Shown here: positions 62,498 through 64,000 of the stretch, piece after piece
How the letters are laid out: every line of letters begins with the position of its first letter
Numbering within the stretch: the stretch's first letter is position 1
Assembly (NCBI GenBank): GCA_001689445.1
Contig: LUJN01000040.1
Span: 1 to 64,000, forward strand
DNA: 64,000 bases
Source of the DNA: Bacteroidales bacterium M3
GTDB taxonomy: Bacteria > Bacteroidota > Bacteroidia > Bacteroidales > Muribaculaceae
Reading direction: 5' to 3'
The notes under the pieces: model-generated
What the model was told of the DNA's origin: nothing
What the model saw: the letters and a program-made list of their open reading frames with translations, nothing else
The model's database searches: none
Made by a program: the position numbers and the translations under genes

Positions 62498-62597
62498 TAA
62501 ACTTATTCTATTTTTTACCTTGAAATTTCTTTTCTCATTATGGAAAAAACCGCCAATGGATAATTGTCACATACTACCTGTGGATGGTTTCAGCGTG

Positions 62598-62627
62598 CAA
62601 AGGTAACAACGATTTCCTCTCTGCAAC
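62598..62627 (-). promoter_or_regulatory. Promoter of RND efflux operon
   Basis: On the minus strand GTTG (62624-62627), an 18-base spacer, TACCTTTG (62598-62605). It leaves a leader of about 95-105 bases before the MFP gene. Confidence 0.65.
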
Positions 62628-62744
62628 CCATTCATTGTCCGAAAGTTCCCCGCGATTAACTTTATTTAATCAAAACCAAACCAACGATTGGAATAAAATT
62701 CCACACCTCTATCCCTTTGGTAGTGCGCGTCCCATTATGGACTT

Positions 62745-62873
62745 GTAGGGGCGCTATACATAGCGCCCGCAGCGATGACAATCTGCAAGTTTTGCAACAC
62801 TCCCGCTTGGCTCTGTGGTTCCTCGTGGTGGTCATTGCTTTGTCGATGCGGGCGCTATGTATAGCGCCCCTAC
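62745..62873. repeat. 26-base perfect inverted repeat, each arm palindromic
   Basis: The arm at 62745-62770 (GTAGGGGCGCTATACATAGC and GCCCGC) is the exact complement of 62848-62873, separated by 77 bases. Each arm contains its own palindrome GGGCGCTATACATAGCGCCC. The right arm runs on into CCTACAGGGTGGAC, shared with 52929-52942. Confidence 0.85.
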
Positions 62874-62892
62874 AGGGTGGACACTTTCACCT

Positions 62893-62913
62893 GTGCACTT
62901 TGGACTTTGCACT
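62893..62913. repeat. ACTTTG-type intergenic repeat
   Basis: GTGCACTTTGGACTTTGCACT, same family as 39254-39290 and 21643-21667, ending just before the ABC transporter stop codon. Confidence 0.45.
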
Positions 62914-62924
62914 CGCGAATGTGG

Positions 62925-64000
62925 TCAGAATTTCTGCATGTCGACAAGGCGGCGGTAGAAGCGGTTGAGGGCAAACAGCTCGTCATGGGTGCCGCACTCG
63001 ACGATGCGGCCTTCGTGCATCACGCAGATGAGGTCGGCGTTCTTGATGGTCGACAGGCGGTGGGCGATGACGAGCGTCGTGCGGTTTTTCATCAGGCGTT
63101 CCAACGCTTCCTGCACGAGGTGCTCGCTCTCGGAGTCGAGGGCCGACGTGGCCTCGTCAAGGATGAGGATGGGTGGATTTTTGAGCACCGCGCGGGCTAT
63201 GGAGACACGCTGCCGCTGACCGCCCGAAAGGCGGCAGCCACGGTCGCCGAGCATCGTGTCATAGCCATGCTCGGTCTCCATTATGAAGTCATGGGCATTT
63301 GCTATCTTGGCTGCGGTGATGACCTCCTCGCGGGTGGCGTCGGAAACACCGAAAGTGATGTTATTGTAGAACGAGTCGTTAAATAGTATAGCCTCCTGGT
63401 TGACATTGCCCATCATGCCGCGCAGGTCGTGGACGCGCATGTCGCGCACGTCTATGCCGTCAATCTTGATAGCGCCCTTGTCGACGTCATAAAATCGCGG
63501 CAACAGGTCGGCAAGGGTCGACTTGCCCGAGCCGCTCTGCCCCACCAGGGCCACTGTGGAACCGGCAGGTATGTGGATGTTGACATCGTTCACCACCGGC
63601 GTCTCGCCGTAGGCAAACGTTACGTCGCAATACTCCACATCCCCCTTGAAGTCCTTGATTGTCTTGGGGTTCTCCGGGTCCTTGATAGGATTTTCCGCGC
63701 CCAGGATGCGGTCGACACGCTCCATCGAGGCAAGACCCTTCTGAACGGAATACATGGCCTTTGACAGCTCTTTCGCAGGGTTTATCATGCTGTAGAATAT
63801 CACCATGTAGTATATAAACGAGGCGGCATTTATGGTGGATGAACCCCCGAGGATGAGCGTGCCGCCAAACCACAGGACGATGGCTATCGTCACCGTGCCG
63901 AGAAACTCGCTCATGGGATGGGCGAGCGACTGGCGCCGGGCCATTCGGTTGGATATGCGGTAGAATGTCATATTCTCCTCATGGAAACGGCGTTTCACCT
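62925..64000 (-). CDS. MsbA-like ABC exporter, truncated by window edge
   Basis: The frame stays open to the right edge; the start-like codon at 63998 is an internal GTG. About 358 residues are seen: the end of the exporter transmembrane domain (about residues 1-95) and a complete nucleotide-binding domain with Walker A GQSGSGKST, signature LSGGQRQRVSIARA, Walker B ILILDEATSALD and H-loop IAHRLSTIK. Homodimeric exporters of this type include MsbA (lipid A flippase) and drug exporters; the LPS-rich context (lpxA, lptD) makes MsbA attractive but does not prove it. Confidence 0.9.
   Translation of the reverse strand, partial: VKRRFHEENMTFYRISNRMARRQSLAHPMSEFLGTVTIAIVLWFGGTLILGGSSTINAASFIYYMVIFYSMINPAKELSKAMYSVQKGLASMERVDRILGAENPIKDPENPKTIKDFKGDVEYCDVTFAYGETPVVNDVNIHIPAGSTVALVGQSGSGKSTLADLLPRFYDVDKGAIKIDGIDVRDMRVHDLRGMMGNVNQEAILFNDSFYNNITFGVSDATREEVITAAKIANAHDFIMETEHGYDTMLGDRGCRLSGGQRQRVSIARAVLKNPPILILDEATSALDSESEHLVQEALERLMKNRTTLVIAHRLSTIKNADLICVMHEGRIVECGTHDELFALNRFYRRLVDMQKF

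Larger units (their letters stand above)
62498..62924. other. 427-base intergenic region
   Basis: It holds the RND operon promoter (62598-62627), the inverted repeat 62745-62873 and an ACTTTG-type repeat (62893-62913). An 83-codon plus frame at 62717 runs through these repeats and is not considered a gene. Confidence 0.75.

Noticed and set aside
62717..62968. 83-codon plus-strand frame in the RND/ABC gap
   Set aside because: Runs through two inverted repeat arms and an intergenic repeat; no coding signs.

Overview
The window is a chromosomal segment of a Bacteroidota bacterium of the order Bacteroidales. Evidence: a complete type IX secretion core (porT-porP-gldKLMN), Bacteroidota-type promoters (-33 TTTG/GTTG, about 19 bases, then TAnnTTTG), a TamB-TamL pair, and Bacteroidota-only families such as DUF6377 and GH97. 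The fairly high GC content and T9SS suggest a gut Muribaculaceae-like lineage; that is inference. Both ends cut genes: an AT-rich polytopic membrane protein on the left and an MsbA-like ABC exporter on the right.

Layout. 1-16 kb is envelope biogenesis: LptD, an MFS transporter, a secreted protein made of four ~200-residue repeats plus a T9SS sorting domain, and the overlapping tamB-tamL pair. 16-29.5 kb is mixed: a RhuM/HD pair, ilvE, a DUF6056-like membrane protein, purB flanked by 9-base repeat arrays, tRNA-Val, a DUF6377 regulator, a GH97 alpha-glucosidase, a flavodoxin-like oxidoreductase, a META-domain lipoprotein, and mtnN-luxS-AlbA_2. 29.5-30.4 kb carries no convincing protein gene but holds two promoters and several strong hairpins. 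30.4-37.4 kb carries a small coiled-coil membrane protein, an AT-rich BspA-like LRR protein, a GH81 beta-1,3-glucanase, a MntA/HepT toxin-antitoxin pair, a DUF308 membrane protein and a MITE-like element.

37.4-45.1 kb is the T9SS operon, read leftward as porT-porP-gldK-gldL-gldM-gldN-cytidylate-kinase-like. Then come an AAA_14/DUF4143 ATPase behind 33-base tandem repeats, an alpha-glucan operon (debranching enzyme, GT4, GH57), a lipid kinase, and HU / mini basic ribosomal-type protein / RNase G. The right end is an RND efflux operon (MFP-RND-OMF) followed by lpxA, then the truncated ABC exporter.

How it fits together: the T9SS can export at least three proteins encoded in this window that end in type A sorting domains (the repeat protein, the LRR protein and GH81). 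LptD, LpxA, TamB/TamL, RND and MsbA-like genes make the window unusually rich in outer-membrane functions. AT-rich genes (left edge, LRR, MntA/HepT) stand out from the background and are probable acquisitions.
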